Source: Pseudanabaena sp. FACHB-1998
GTDB taxonomy: Bacteria > Cyanobacteriota > Cyanobacteriia > Pseudanabaenales > Pseudanabaenaceae
NCBI RefSeq assembly: GCF_014696355.1
Contig: NZ_JACJQA010000003.1
Span: 62,001-126,000, forward strand
Direction: 5' to 3'
Length of the DNA: 64,000 bases
The position numbers and the translations under genes were made by a program. The notes beneath the pieces are model-generated. The model was not told the DNA's origin and did no database searches. It worked only from the letters and a program-made list of their open reading frames with translations. Shown here piece by piece: positions 34,649-43,244 of the stretch (position 1 is its first letter; every line of letters starts with the position of its first letter).

Positions 34649-35287
34649 ATGATTACACTCACACCGCCAAGATCAGATTCAGAGATATTTCAAGAGACGA
34701 ATCTAGAGCTAAATTTTGACCAGTTTTTGGCGCAATGTCCTGAAGATGGTCGCTATGAACTAGTGGATGGCAAAATGGTAAAAATCTTAGCAACCCGAAT
34801 TCATTACGATGTTGCTTGGCTAATTTTAAAAAGCTTTGATCGAGAGGTTGAGCGCTTAAATTTAAACTACGTGGTTAATGACGTAGCGGCAGTTTTAACC
34901 ATAAATAAGAAAGGTAAAGAACAAGGCAGACATCCAGATGTCAGCGTAATTAATCGCGATCTGTGGCGTAGCGATCGCCTAAATCATCGGGGTATTCGCC
35001 AACCAATTCAGCTTGCGGTGGAGGTAGTGTCCACCAATTGGGAAGATGATTATATTGACAAACTTGATGAATACGAGCGCTTAGGTATCCCTGAATATTG
35101 GATTGTGGATTATTTAGCGATCGGGTCGCGTAATTATTTAGGAGATCCCAAACTTCCTTCGGTACTGATATTTACTTTAGATACGGAAGGCAAATATCAA
35201 ATAACAAGATTTCAAAATAGCGATCGCCTTATTTCTCAGACTTTCCCCGAATTAAATCTCACCGTCGAGCAGATTATGGCAGCCTAG
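34649..35287 (+). CDS. Uma2 family (DUF820) PD-(D/E)XK nuclease-like protein
   Basis: A 212-residue Uma2 protein with RYELVDGKMVKI, GRHPDVSVINRDL, LAVEVVSTNWEDDYIDKLDEYE and GIPEYWIVDYLAIG. These give the acidic residues of the nuclease fold. ATG 34649 is chosen because TTGAGGAAA lies just upstream; a TTG at 34637 is also open. Function unknown. Flanked on both sides by mobile-looking hairpin elements. Confidence 0.85.
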   Translation: MITLTPPRSDSEIFQETNLELNFDQFLAQCPEDGRYELVDGKMVKILATRIHYDVAWLILKSFDREVERLNLNYVVNDVAAVLTINKKGKEQGRHPDVSVINRDLWRSDRLNHRGIRQPIQLAVEVVSTNWEDDYIDKLDEYERLGIPEYWIVDYLAIGSRNYLGDPKLPSVLIFTLDTEGKYQITRFQNSDRLISQTFPELNLTVEQIMAA

Positions 35288-35296
35288 TTACTTAAT

Positions 35297-35361
35297 CACT
35301 TCCTACCCAAGGATTAGCTGTGCGCCGCACAGCTAATCCTTGGGTTTTAATGTCTATTTTT
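35297..35361. repeat. Family 2 element, reversed copy
   Basis: CACTTCCTACCCAAGGATTAGCT with a GTGCGCCGCAC core, then AGCTAATCCTTGGGTTTTAA and TGTCTATTTTTAA. This is the reverse order of the copy at 34520. Confidence 0.65.
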
Positions 35362-35443
35362 AACCCCAAGAAGTGAGTTGCGGCGCTTCGCGCCGCAACT
35401 CACTTCTTGGGGTTGTGTCCTAACAAGAGTGGCTATAGCCATA
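35362..35443. repeat. Family 1 element, left end truncated
   Basis: A perfect 25-bp hairpin AACCCCAAGAAGTGAGTTGC... with TTC loop (35362-35414), then the family tail GTGTCCTAACAAGAGTGG and CTATAGCCATA. It directly abuts a family 2 copy, suggesting one inserted beside the other. Confidence 0.7.
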
Positions 35444-35450
35444 CCAATGG

Positions 35451-35498
35451 AATACAAAAAAGAAAAGCGCCGCTAGCGGCGCTTTTCTTTTTTGTATT
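35451..35498 (-). terminator. frr terminator
   Basis: AATACAAAAAAGAAAAGCGC, then CGC-TAG-GCG-like centre and the complement. The T-tract on the minus strand follows the stem, ten bases past the frr stop. Confidence 0.85.
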
Positions 35499-35507
35499 CT
35501 CAGAGCT

Positions 35508-36056
35508 TTAAATTGTTGAAATTTCTTTTTCTTTTTCAGCAGTAACTTTATCGATATTCTTAACGAACTTTTCCGTTAACTTATCTACCTGTTCTTGTTG
35601 GCTTTTAGATTCATCTTCAGAAATTTCTTTAGCCTTTTCTAGCTTGCGAAGTGAATCAATCGCATCACGTCTTACATTACGAACTGCGACCTTGCCTTCT
35701 TCAGCTAATTTAGAAACCATCTTCACCAACTCTTTACGGCGATCGGTGGTCAAAGGCGGAATATTCAGGCGAATGCTAGTTCCATCATTATTGGGGGTTA
35801 AACCAATATCAGACTCAGAAATCGCTTTTTCGATTGACCTCATCGTCGAGCGATCAAACGGCTGAATCATCAAGGTAGATGCATCAGGCGAAGAAATATT
35901 TGCCAAAGCCTTCAGCGAAGTCTCTGCCCCATAATATTCCACCGTAATCCGATCCAACAACGACGCATTTGCACGCCCCGTTCGCACAGTATTAAAATTG
36001 TGCTGGGTCGCTTCTACAGCTTTCTGCATTCGCGCCTCAACATCAGTTAACTTCAC
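35508..36056 (-). CDS. frr: Ribosome recycling factor
   Basis: Releases ribosomes from mRNA after termination, with EF-G. The sequence [24 protein letters not shown] and the end block [23 protein letters not shown] are diagnostic. The start chosen is GTG 36056: GGAGG lies five bases upstream, and the product [18 protein letters not shown] is 182 residues, the usual cyanobacterial length. Open frame extends to 36182 and contains ATG 36071, but without a good ribosome binding site. The GTG start lies inside the end of pyrH, giving a 14-base overlap and likely translational coupling. Confidence 0.95.
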   Translation of the reverse strand: MKLTDVEARMQKAVEATQHNFNTVRTGRANASLLDRITVEYYGAETSLKALANISSPDASTLMIQPFDRSTMRSIEKAISESDIGLTPNNDGTSIRLNIPPLTTDRRKELVKMVSKLAEEGKVAVRNVRRDAIDSLRKLEKAKEISEDESKSQQEQVDKLTEKFVKNIDKVTAEKEKEISTI

Positions 36057-36807
36057 AGGAACCTCCAACATAAGTACCCATCGATTCTCCCATGACGACG
36101 CGACGAATGTTACCTGTGACACCCAGATCAAACACAATAATTGGGATGCCATTTTCTTTGCACAGGGCAAAAGCCGTAGCATCCATCACTCGCAAGTCGT
36201 GGATCAAGGCATAGTCAAAGGTGACATTTTGAAAACGCTTTGCTCCAGCATTTTTCTTCGGATCGCTATCATAGATCCCATCAACGCGAGTTGCCTTGAG
36301 GATCACCTCCGCATTAATCTCCGCCCCACGCAAAGCCGCAGTCGTATCCGTTGTGAAATAGGGATTTCCTGAACCAGCGCCAAAAATAACCACCCGATTA
36401 TTTTCAAGGTGGCGAATGGCTCTACGGCGGATATAGGGTTCGGCGATCTCTTGCATGGCGATCGCCGACATTACTCTTGTGGGAATGGGATCATCCAAAT
36501 GCTCGAGTGCATCTTGTAAAGTTAAGGCATTCATCACCGTCGCAATCATGCCAATATAATCCGCCGTAGCGCGATCCATCCCCTTTGCAGCACCATTAAT
36601 CCCGCGAAAAATATTGCCACCACCTACGACGATCGCCACTTCGATACCATCGCGGACAATTTCGGCAATCTGCAAAGCAATATCTTGGACGATTTCAGGA
36701 TCAATCCCGAAACTGCGATCGCCCATGAGCGACTCGCCACTAAGTTTTAATAAAATGCGTTTGTATTTTGGTTGTTCAAGCTTTGCTGTAGTCATAGTCG
36801 CGTCCAT
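36043..36807 (-). CDS. pyrH: UMP kinase
   Basis: An amino-acid-kinase-family enzyme that phosphorylates UMP to UDP in pyrimidine nucleotide synthesis; usually hexameric and regulated by GTP and UTP. Motifs are [15 protein letters not shown] near residues 16-30, [12 protein letters not shown] near 58-70, [22 protein letters not shown] near 147-168, and the C-terminal [10 protein letters not shown]. The order pyrH-frr is the common bacterial arrangement; tsf and rpsB are not upstream here. Start ATG 36807. Confidence 0.97.
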   Translation of the reverse strand: MDATMTTAKLEQPKYKRILLKLSGESLMGDRSFGIDPEIVQDIALQIAEIVRDGIEVAIVVGGGNIFRGINGAAKGMDRATADYIGMIATVMNALTLQDALEHLDDPIPTRVMSAIAMQEIAEPYIRRRAIRHLENNRVVIFGAGSGNPYFTTDTTAALRGAEINAEVILKATRVDGIYDSDPKKNAGAKRFQNVTFDYALIHDLRVMDATAFALCKENGIPIIVFDLGVTGNIRRVVMGESMGTYVGGSCEVN

Positions 36808-36937
36808 GTTTCATTCCTACTGAATTAATTTCCAATGCATTCCTGAGCGATCGCTTTTATAGTTATCTCTCTCTAAATAAGACGTATAAAGAGGCTCTTG
36901 CGGTTTCTACGGCAAATAGCTTAACTTGCTAGCTCTT

Positions 36938-37837
36938 TTAATCCCTTGCATACTGGGTATTGCGATCGATCTCATAATCGACTGGTTGCAGAGAAGCATT
37001 CGAGAAATTCGTACAATTTAAATTTGCTCCATTGAGATTTGTTCTTAGTAAAAGTGCACCATTAAAATCAGCTTTATAGCAATTGGTTTTACTAAGATTT
37101 GCTCCATCTAGACAGGCTCGACCTAGCTGAGCATCCACCAGAAAAGCCCCATTAAGATCCGCTTCCTTTAGATCAGCATCATTGAGATTAGCATTACTTA
37201 AATTTGCCCCACTCAGATCGGCTTTGGACAACAAAGCATCACTAAGATTCGCTCCATACAAATTCGCATGAGAAAGATCAGAAGCACTGAGATTAGCATG
37301 ACTCAAATTAGCATCACTGAAGCTAGCCCCACTTAAATTAGCACCTTCCAGAATTGCACCATTTAATTTTGCGCCATCTAAGTTTGCTCCTTTTAAAAAT
37401 GCTTCTGTAAGATTTGCTCCTTCTAGGTTAGCTCCCACAAGGGAGACACAACTTAAGTTTGCTCCAGTCAAGTCGGAATTGGCGAGACTCACAGCGTTGA
37501 GGTTAGCACCTGTTAAATCAGCATCCTTTAGTTTTGCTCTCTCCAACCTAGCTCCATGCAAATCAGCCTTAATCAGACTAGCACCATTTAGATCCGCCTC
37601 ACAGAGATTTGCATCACTAAGACTCGCCCTATATAAGACAGCAGTATTAAGGTTGGCATTATATAAATTGGCTTCATTTAATGTGGTGCAAGAGAGATTT
37701 GTTTCACTTAGATTGGCATTAGCCAAATCGATCGCCGTCAAGCCTGCACCACTGAGATTTTCTCGACTAATATCTATGTCACTAAAATCTCGAAACCCTT
37801 TGTTATAACGTTCGAGGAGTTCTCCAGCTTTCATCAC
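36938..37837 (-). CDS. Pentapeptide repeat protein
   Basis: A 299-residue protein almost entirely of A(D/N)LxX repeats from residue ~25 to ~285 (for example ANLSGASFSDANLSHANLSA). Such repeats fold as a right-handed square beta-helix. A short non-repeat N-terminus (MMKAGELLERYNKGFRDFSD) may cap it; no membrane or enzyme domain is present. Function unknown; some family members mimic DNA. It lies 71 bases downstream of a second, larger pentapeptide gene on the same strand, so they may be cotranscribed. Confidence 0.9.
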   Translation of the reverse strand: MMKAGELLERYNKGFRDFSDIDISRENLSGAGLTAIDLANANLSETNLSCTTLNEANLYNANLNTAVLYRASLSDANLCEADLNGASLIKADLHGARLERAKLKDADLTGANLNAVSLANSDLTGANLSCVSLVGANLEGANLTEAFLKGANLDGAKLNGAILEGANLSGASFSDANLSHANLSASDLSHANLYGANLSDALLSKADLSGANLSNANLNDADLKEADLNGAFLVDAQLGRACLDGANLSKTNCYKADFNGALLLRTNLNGANLNCTNFSNASLQPVDYEIDRNTQYARD

Positions 37838-37908
37838 TCTTAAACACCATATTTTTTGTTATTTCGACATTTTTTAGAAACGTGACAGCACAGACCTAAA
37901 AATTATAA

Positions 37909-39111
37909 TTACTTGTCCGTAGGTAAAATTGCGCCTGTCATATTTGCGCCATCTAAATTTGTCCACAACATAAAAGCGCCTTTTAAGTTTGTCCACAACA
38001 TAAAAGCACCTTTTAAATTCGCGCCCGTCAAGCTGGCTCTGGTTAAATTGGCACGATTGAGGTTAGCGCGATTGAGGCTAGCGCCATTAAGAACCGCTTC
38101 ATCGAGATTAGCTCCCGTTAAATTAGCCTCATTTAAAATGGCATTGTGTAAATTAGTACGAATCAAATAAGCACCTCGCAAATCAACATTACTCAAATCG
38201 GCTCCGCTTAAGTTAGCACCCATCAAGTTTGCGCCACTTAAATTCGCGCCACTGAGATTGGCATTAGAAAGATTAACGCCATTAAGATTTGCGCCACTGA
38301 GGTTGGATTTCATCAAAAAAGCCCCCGTCAGATTAGTCCAACTCAAATCCGCCTCTACGAGATTGGCTTCATTGAGATTTGCCCAACTTAGATCAGAGCC
38401 AACCAAGTTAGCTTTTTCGAGATTTGTGCCTAGCAAGTTTGCCCAGCCCAAGTTGGCGCGGCTCAAGGAACCACCACTTAAATTGGCATGGACAAGATCG
38501 ACCGCATTGAGATTGGCTTCATTGAGAATCGCGCCACTTAGCTCCACCCCATGCAACTCTGCACCCGTGAGGTTAGCTTCGGTCAAATCCACATTCATCA
38601 AGCAGGCTTGGCTCAAATTTGCACCACTGAGATTAGCTTTAATCATCAGTGCGCCTGTAAAGTCTGTTCCGCTTAGATCGGCTCCTATCAAATTTGCTTC
38701 AATAAAAAATGTCCCGTTTAGCTTAGCGTTGCTAAGATTTGCGCCATTGAGGCAGGCTCCCGTCAAAGTAGCAAGGCTAAGATCAGCGTTGATCAAAGTC
38801 GCGCTGGTTAGATTTGCTGTATTTAAGTTTGCTGCAACTAGATAGGCTTCGTTGAGGCAAGCTCGTTGGAGATCCGCTTTGATCAGATAAGCGGAGGTAA
38901 GATTTGCTTCCGATAAATTTGCTTCGATCAGATTAGCTCGATTTAAATCAGCACCATGAAGAAAAGCCCCTGTGAGATTTGCTTTGGAGAGGATAGAATC
39001 AGCAAGTTTCGCGTTACTAAGATTAACGCGCTTGAGATCTGCCCCCTTAAGGTTAATTCTTTCTAGGCTGGATTTGGTAAGATTTGCTTTATTAAAGTCT
39101 GTAAGATTCAC
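37909..39111 (-). CDS. Large pentapeptide repeat protein
   Basis: A 400-residue protein made of about 75-78 uninterrupted pentapeptide repeats beginning within ten residues of the N-terminus (NLTDFNKANLTKSSLERINL). There is no separate cap or signal. Near the C-terminus a ten-residue unit containing KGAFMLWTNL is present twice in a row, an exact recent duplication. Function unknown. Likely arose from the same ancestor as the neighbouring 299-residue gene. Confidence 0.9.
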   Translation of the reverse strand: MNLTDFNKANLTKSSLERINLKGADLKRVNLSNAKLADSILSKANLTGAFLHGADLNRANLIEANLSEANLTSAYLIKADLQRACLNEAYLVAANLNTANLTSATLINADLSLATLTGACLNGANLSNAKLNGTFFIEANLIGADLSGTDFTGALMIKANLSGANLSQACLMNVDLTEANLTGAELHGVELSGAILNEANLNAVDLVHANLSGGSLSRANLGWANLLGTNLEKANLVGSDLSWANLNEANLVEADLSWTNLTGAFLMKSNLSGANLNGVNLSNANLSGANLSGANLMGANLSGADLSNVDLRGAYLIRTNLHNAILNEANLTGANLDEAVLNGASLNRANLNRANLTRASLTGANLKGAFMLWTNLKGAFMLWTNLDGANMTGAILPTDK

Positions 39112-39608
39112 GCCTGCCTCATTTTGATTCGTTGTACTCGTTACATCTAAAGAAGCTTTTTAAACATATAAATGTTCCTTAGTTTTCCTTGATTTGGCTT
39201 GACAAAATGGCTGCGTCTCAATATTGAGAAAGTATTACGCAAAGCGTTTTTCTTTCTAGCTTCTACAAATTTTGAGTATTAATTTTGCCTAGGGCAAGAT
39301 TAATACTCAAAACCCTTACTGAAAAAGCTTTTTTGCTTTTAAATGAGTACACACTCATTGGAAAACAGCTATAAAGTTATATAAAGTTAAGATGCACAGC
39401 ATCTTGCTTTATCAGAACTATGGCAGTTCACATTATGACTAAAGCAAAAGATAAACCTTCAAGTTTTTACGGAGTTTGATTTTTTAGTTTGTAAATTTGC
39501 TTATGCTCGTTCACAAACAGCTATATCAATACAATACATGAGGAAAATGATGATGCGATCGCCTTGCAATATTTGGCTTAGATACTAAAGTTGTAAATCC
39601 ATAAACGA
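39112..39608. other. Intergenic region between the pentapeptide gene and cobA
   Basis: An AT-rich gap of about 500 bases between divergent genes. It holds a hairpin at 39270-39312 (TTTTGAGTATTAATTTTGCC paired across TAG). No conserved RNA motif was recognised; in particular I see no B12 riboswitch elements before cobA. A 19-codon frame at 39420-39479 was not accepted as a gene. Confidence 0.5.
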
Positions 39609-40445
39609 ATGTCCAATATAAATCCAGATAAAAATCCCGATCTCAGTCCAAATCCAAGTACAGATCCAAGTACAGATCCAATTCCTGAAATGGCGATCGC
39701 GTCTCCACGGAGCAAATTAGGTAAGGTGTACCTAGTTGGGGCGGGGCCCGGAGATGCAGGTTTGATGACGCTAAAGGGTAAGGCTTTGCTCGAAACCTGT
39801 GATGTGGTGCTTTATGACGCCTTGGTGAGTGATGAAATCCTTGCCATGATTAATCCGATCGCTGAGAAAATCCATGCAGGCAAAAGACGCGGCAACCATT
39901 CGCTTCTGCAAGAGGAAACAACCCAGCTATTGATCGAGAAGGCGAAAGAACAGGCGATCGTGGTACGTCTGAAGGGGGGCGATCCATTTATCTTTGGGCG
40001 TGGTGGCGAAGAATTAGCGGATCTGCGAGCCGCAGGGATTGAGGTGGAAGTTGTCCCCGGAATTACTTCAGGGATTGCGGCTCCTGCCTATGCGGGAATT
40101 CCCTTGACCCATCGCGATTTTAGTTCGTCAGTAATTTTTGTGACGGGGCATGAGTCGGCGGGGAAATATCGCCCTCAAGTGGAGTGGAAAGCGATCGCGC
40201 AAGGGGCGGAGACAATTGTGGTTTATATGGGTTTACATAATTTAGGTGAAATTGTGACTAAACTTCAGTTAGCAGGTTTAGCGGCAGAGACCCCTGTGGC
40301 GTTAATCCGTCAGGGAACTCGCGCCGATCAGTCGGAGTTAATTGGATGCTTGAGTAATATTGTCGATTTAGTACAAACAAATCAGTTTGCCCCCCCTGCG
40401 ATCGCCGTTATAGGCAATATCGTCAATTTTCGCAAACAGGGTTAA
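39609..40445 (+). CDS. cobA: Uroporphyrinogen-III C-methyltransferase
   Basis: Transfers two methyl groups from SAM to uroporphyrinogen III, giving precorrin-2 for siroheme and cobalamin. Typical SUMT motifs are GKVYLVGAGPGDAGLMTLKG, VVLYDALVSDEI, VRLKGGDPFIFGRGGEE and VPGITSGIAAPAYAGIPLTH. The first ~35 residues (asparagine/proline-rich DPNPS-type repeats) are not part of the domain; a start at the internal Met near the SPRSKLG segment is possible. A monofunctional enzyme without the CysG or HemD domains. Confidence 0.95.
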   Translation: MSNINPDKNPDLSPNPSTDPSTDPIPEMAIASPRSKLGKVYLVGAGPGDAGLMTLKGKALLETCDVVLYDALVSDEILAMINPIAEKIHAGKRRGNHSLLQEETTQLLIEKAKEQAIVVRLKGGDPFIFGRGGEELADLRAAGIEVEVVPGITSGIAAPAYAGIPLTHRDFSSSVIFVTGHESAGKYRPQVEWKAIAQGAETIVVYMGLHNLGEIVTKLQLAGLAAETPVALIRQGTRADQSELIGCLSNIVDLVQTNQFAPPAIAVIGNIVNFRKQG

Positions 40446-40495
40446 ATGAAAAAGATTGATGCTGTGACGAGGCTGCAATATCAATCTTCTTCATT
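40445..40495. terminator. Hairpin between convergent cobA and xisI
   Basis: AATGAAAAAGATTGAT and ATCAATCTTCTTCATT (one mismatch) flank a 19-base loop; the arms touch both stop codons. Confidence 0.55.
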
Positions 40496-40832
40496 AGGCA
40501 ATAGCAAATTCAGTGTGTTGTCGAATCTCTGGCGACTTGAATGCTAAGACAATATGACTTTTGGGTATTCCTGCCGCTACTAATTCATCGGCAATACCAT
40601 CTTCTGTCCCATCGTGTTGAATCCAGAGTTTATGATCAACTAGATCAATATGTAGCAGTGTTCCATAAATACGATAACCGTTTTGCCATCCTGTTTCTAC
40701 TAGCAGATAGCGATCGCGTTTTTCATCTAATACTAGTTCAACTTGAACGTAGCGATCGGTGTCGAGAAATTTGGCATATTCTTGGAGAATTTTTTCGATA
40801 ACTTGACGATATTGATGCGTTAAGGAATCCAT
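40494..40832 (-). CDS. xisI: XisI protein
   Basis: A 112-residue protein with the full XisI pattern: QYRQVIEKILQEYAK, the DRYLLVETGWQNGYRIYGTLLHIDL block, WIQHDGTEDGIADELVAAGI and IVLAFKSPEIRQHTEFA. It was first described as a factor controlling excision of the Anabaena fdxN element, but is widespread in cyanobacteria without that element. It overlaps xisH by 13 bases, so the two are translated as a pair. Confidence 0.93.
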   Translation of the reverse strand: MDSLTHQYRQVIEKILQEYAKFLDTDRYVQVELVLDEKRDRYLLVETGWQNGYRIYGTLLHIDLVDHKLWIQHDGTEDGIADELVAAGIPKSHIVLAFKSPEIRQHTEFAIA

Positions 40833-41239
40833 CGCACAATTACCTCCTGATTGGGATCAAAACTAAACAAGCGAATAATGCCGTCCTCAATTAAGGTTTG
40901 CCCTGCTTCTTCTTCAAAAACTGTTTTACAAACATTTTCTGTGACAGCAAGAAATAATTTATATTCAGGATAATAACGCACTAATAAGTGAGCGTACAAA
41001 ACAAATTGCCCCACCGCTTCTTCTAAATTTTTCATGTCAGAAGGACTGGTAAAGCTTTTTATCTCAACCGCTATTTTCTCAGTTCCACGTTCTGCGGCTA
41101 ATAATCTTTCGGCTCCTAAGTCAACGAATAAATTTTTGCCTCGCGCTAAACGAATTCGTAAAGGATCGTGGGTGATTTTCCAGTTATCCTTGATGAGTGA
41201 ATTTTTTACATTGTCGTGATACAAATCTTTTGCTGGCAT
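40820..41239 (-). CDS. xisH: XisH protein (endonuclease-fold)
   Basis: A 139-residue XisH with DNWKITHDPLRIR, LFVDLGAERLLAAERGTEKIAVEIKSF and AVGQFVLYAHLL. The D...ExK arrangement (DLGAERL ... VEIKSF) is consistent with a PD-(D/E)XK nuclease fold. Paired and overlapping with xisI. No fdxN element or site-specific recombinase is visible near it. A toxin-antitoxin-like or defence role is speculation. Confidence 0.93.
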   Translation of the reverse strand: MPAKDLYHDNVKNSLIKDNWKITHDPLRIRLARGKNLFVDLGAERLLAAERGTEKIAVEIKSFTSPSDMKNLEEAVGQFVLYAHLLVRYYPEYKLFLAVTENVCKTVFEEEAGQTLIEDGIIRLFSFDPNQEVIVRWIP

Positions 41240-41310
41240 ATCTATGAGATCCTATTTTAATGAAGTATGAATATTATCAATTTTCGCAATAAATTATAAA
41301 ACCTAAAAGA

Positions 41311-41337
41311 GAGTGACGGCGCGAAGCGCCGCCACTC
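41311..41337. repeat. GC-rich hairpin upstream of the HepT-like gene
   Basis: GAGTGACGGCGC-GAA-GCGCCGCCACTC, one mismatch; short form of the common core. Confidence 0.65.
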
Positions 41338-41378
41338 CACGAATGGGTTAAACTAGTCTTTTGTAGGGAAAAAAGCTA

Positions 41379-41759
41379 ATGGAAACTAATGAAGTGAGTA
41401 TTCCTGCGGATATTGAAAATAATAACCATCGTCTTGAGGTTCAGATTCAAGACATTTTAGAGGCGATCGCGGCTACGGAGTCATTTATTGCAGGAATAGA
41501 TTTTATGGAATTTAGTCGCGATCAAAAAACTATTTTTGCAGTGGAACGAGCCATCGGAATTATTGGAGCAACGGCTAAGCGTTTGCCTATTAGCTTTATG
41601 GATCGCTATCCCCAGATTAATTGGCGACGTTTAAGCGGCATTGGCGATATCTTGATGTTTGGCTATTTAGAAATTGATCTTAAAACTCTCTGGGAATTGA
41701 CCCAAAATGATATTCCTTTTATTAAGGATTTAATGAGTAAAGTAATTGCGACTTTGTAG
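41379..41759 (+). CDS. HepT-like (DUF86) protein lacking the active-site residues
   Basis: A 126-residue helical protein of the HepT/DUF86 family: IQDILEAIAATESFIAGIDFMEFSRDQ, FAVERAIGIIGATAKRLP and WRRLSGIGDILMFGYLEIDLKTLWE. In toxic HepT the last block reads like MRDxLIHxY, with the R-x4-6-H RNase motif. Here Arg is replaced by Gly and His by Phe (GIGDILMFGY). No MntA nucleotidyltransferase partner is adjacent. It is probably an inactive or repurposed member, or has another role. Confidence 0.8.
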   Translation: METNEVSIPADIENNNHRLEVQIQDILEAIAATESFIAGIDFMEFSRDQKTIFAVERAIGIIGATAKRLPISFMDRYPQINWRRLSGIGDILMFGYLEIDLKTLWELTQNDIPFIKDLMSKVIATL

Positions 41760-41794
41760 TAATGGATTGGCGGCTACGCTGCCAATCCATTACT
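41758..41794. terminator. Hairpin between the convergent HepT-like and DUF429 genes
   Basis: AGTAATGGATTGGC and GCCAATCCATTACT flank GGCTACGCT. The arms begin inside one stop codon and end at the first base of the other. Confidence 0.75.
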
Positions 41795-42600
41795 TACCCA
41801 CAAATCCAGCCCTCTAGGCGATCGCAGGTTTCAGGAATGCCGTAGTGGGGTTGACGAAAGGCAATTGCGGCTTGGATGGCGGCGAGTATGGCATCGAGAG
41901 TATCGCCCGACGCATCTTGGAGCGCTAAAAGGATAAGGTTTTCACTAATTTCTAACCTCAGTCCATATTTTGTGAGAAATACAGGCGATCGCATTTGGAT
42001 GATTATTTCTTGGCGCAAAAGCTGCATTTCCTGAGTTTGTTTACTTTTCGTGTCGGACTTGTAACTATGTTTACCAATTAGAGCTTTAGCGATTAAGGCT
42101 GGATAAATTTCTAGAACAGTTCGAGAATCGGCAGTGGGATGACAGGGCTGAATGCTAAATCCTGCCTTGAGCATTCTAGGTGCGCCTTCAAAAAACATTT
42201 TCCCCACTGGTACCCCATAGACTTTCATTGGGCTAATTGCGCCTGTGAGCCGATCTGTTTGTCGTAAATGTTCGCGATCGCCTGCCGCCCGATCTTGACG
42301 GTATTGATTGAGGACAGTCACAAATTCCTGTTTAGACATTTGCCCTACAAGTTCGACATATTCTGCCCAAGTGCTACCCCATCCAAGGTTTTCCACGAGC
42401 TTACGTGGTTGTCCAAGGGGAAAGTCCACCCCTGCAAGCCAATTTGGCGATCGCCGCAAAAAGGTCATAAATCCATCGAAGTCGATGAAGTAATGGAACT
42501 TCTCAATCTGCAAAATATCTTTATCTAGCAAAGCTTCGGCACAGGTGATCGGCTTAGTTTTTGACGGTGCGCTTGTAAAATCAATTCCATATATTTTCAT
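41794..42600 (-). CDS. DUF429 protein
   Basis: A 268-residue protein starting MKIYGIDFTSAPSKTKPITC and containing WLAGVDFPLGQPR, SPMKVYGVPVGKMFFEGAPR, VLEIYPALIAKALIG and DASGDTLDAILAAIQA. The conserved aspartates (GIDFT, GVDFP, DTLDA) suggest an RNase H-like fold with metal-binding acids, as proposed for DUF429. Function unknown. It is within a run of accessory genes. Confidence 0.82.
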   Translation of the reverse strand: MKIYGIDFTSAPSKTKPITCAEALLDKDILQIEKFHYFIDFDGFMTFLRRSPNWLAGVDFPLGQPRKLVENLGWGSTWAEYVELVGQMSKQEFVTVLNQYRQDRAAGDREHLRQTDRLTGAISPMKVYGVPVGKMFFEGAPRMLKAGFSIQPCHPTADSRTVLEIYPALIAKALIGKHSYKSDTKSKQTQEMQLLRQEIIIQMRSPVFLTKYGLRLEISENLILLALQDASGDTLDAILAAIQAAIAFRQPHYGIPETCDRLEGWICG

Positions 42601-42611
42601 GGCTACTTCCC

Positions 42612-42656
42612 AGTGAATAAGGGATGCGCGGCAAAGTCACGCATCCCTTATTCACT
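42612..42656. repeat. Hairpin between divergent DUF429 and DUF29 genes
   Basis: AGTGAATAAGGGATGCG pairs with its complement across an 11-base loop. Confidence 0.65.
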
Positions 42657-42728
42657 TTATAATGCCTATTCTGGGAGTGGGAAAGAAATAGGCTAAAATT
42701 TTGATAAAGCTAGGACAAGGACATTTTC

Positions 42729-43184
42729 ATGACCCAAGCGATCGCTCGTAAATCTCTATATGAGTCTGACTTCTTGCTATGGACTCAAGACACTGTAGCT
42801 AAGCTCAAAGCTAGGGATTTTGATCATGTGGATTTAGAGAACTTAATAGAGGAGATCGACAGTTTGGGTAGATCAGACAAAAAGGAGATAAAAAGTCGCC
42901 TCACAACGTTGCTCGCGCATTTACTCAAGCGTATATATATCGATATGCCTGACTGTTTTAATGGTTGGGAAAATACAATTGTCGAGCAACGAACTGAGAT
43001 CGAGTTTGCCTTTGCTGATTCACCTAGTTTAAAAACTTTGTGGAATGATACTTTTGACATTGCATTTCGCACTGCATTACGAAATGTTAAAAAAGAGTAT
43101 GCAAAAAAAGGCTATCAAATTCCTGATACATGGCAATTCGGACGCGATATCGACACCATGCTTAATGTTGATTTTTGGGAATAG
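42729..43184 (+). CDS. DUF29 protein
   Basis: A 151-residue helical protein with the family pattern: LYESDFLLWTQDTVAKLKA, DLENLIEEIDSLGRSDKKEIKSRL, TLLAHLLKRIY and a final PDTWQFGRDIDTMLN. DUF29 is abundant in cyanobacteria and often found among mobile or toxin-antitoxin-like genes. Function unknown. ATG 42729 follows GGACA. Confidence 0.88.
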   Translation: MTQAIARKSLYESDFLLWTQDTVAKLKARDFDHVDLENLIEEIDSLGRSDKKEIKSRLTTLLAHLLKRIYIDMPDCFNGWENTIVEQRTEIEFAFADSPSLKTLWNDTFDIAFRTALRNVKKEYAKKGYQIPDTWQFGRDIDTMLNVDFWE

Positions 43185-43223
43185 ATTTTTTCAAAGTGTT
43201 GCGAAGCAACACTTTGAAAAAAT
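43185..43223. terminator. DUF29 terminator hairpin
   Basis: ATTTTTTCAAAGTGTTGC-GAA-GCAACACTTTGAAAAAAT starts right after the stop codon. Confidence 0.7.
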
Positions 43224-43244
43224 TTCTTGCTGTAATTCAAATTT

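Noticed and set aside
39420-39479. 19-codon ORF (MAVHIMTKAKDK...) upstream of cobA
   Set aside because: No convincing RBS and no known leader peptide; too short to support.
39112-39608. Cobalamin riboswitch before cobA
   Set aside because: None of the conserved B12-box sequence or a suitable long structured leader could be recognised.
40494-41239. Excision element controlled by XisH/XisI
   Set aside because: No recombinase, no direct-repeat borders and no interrupted gene are visible; XisHI are widespread without such elements.
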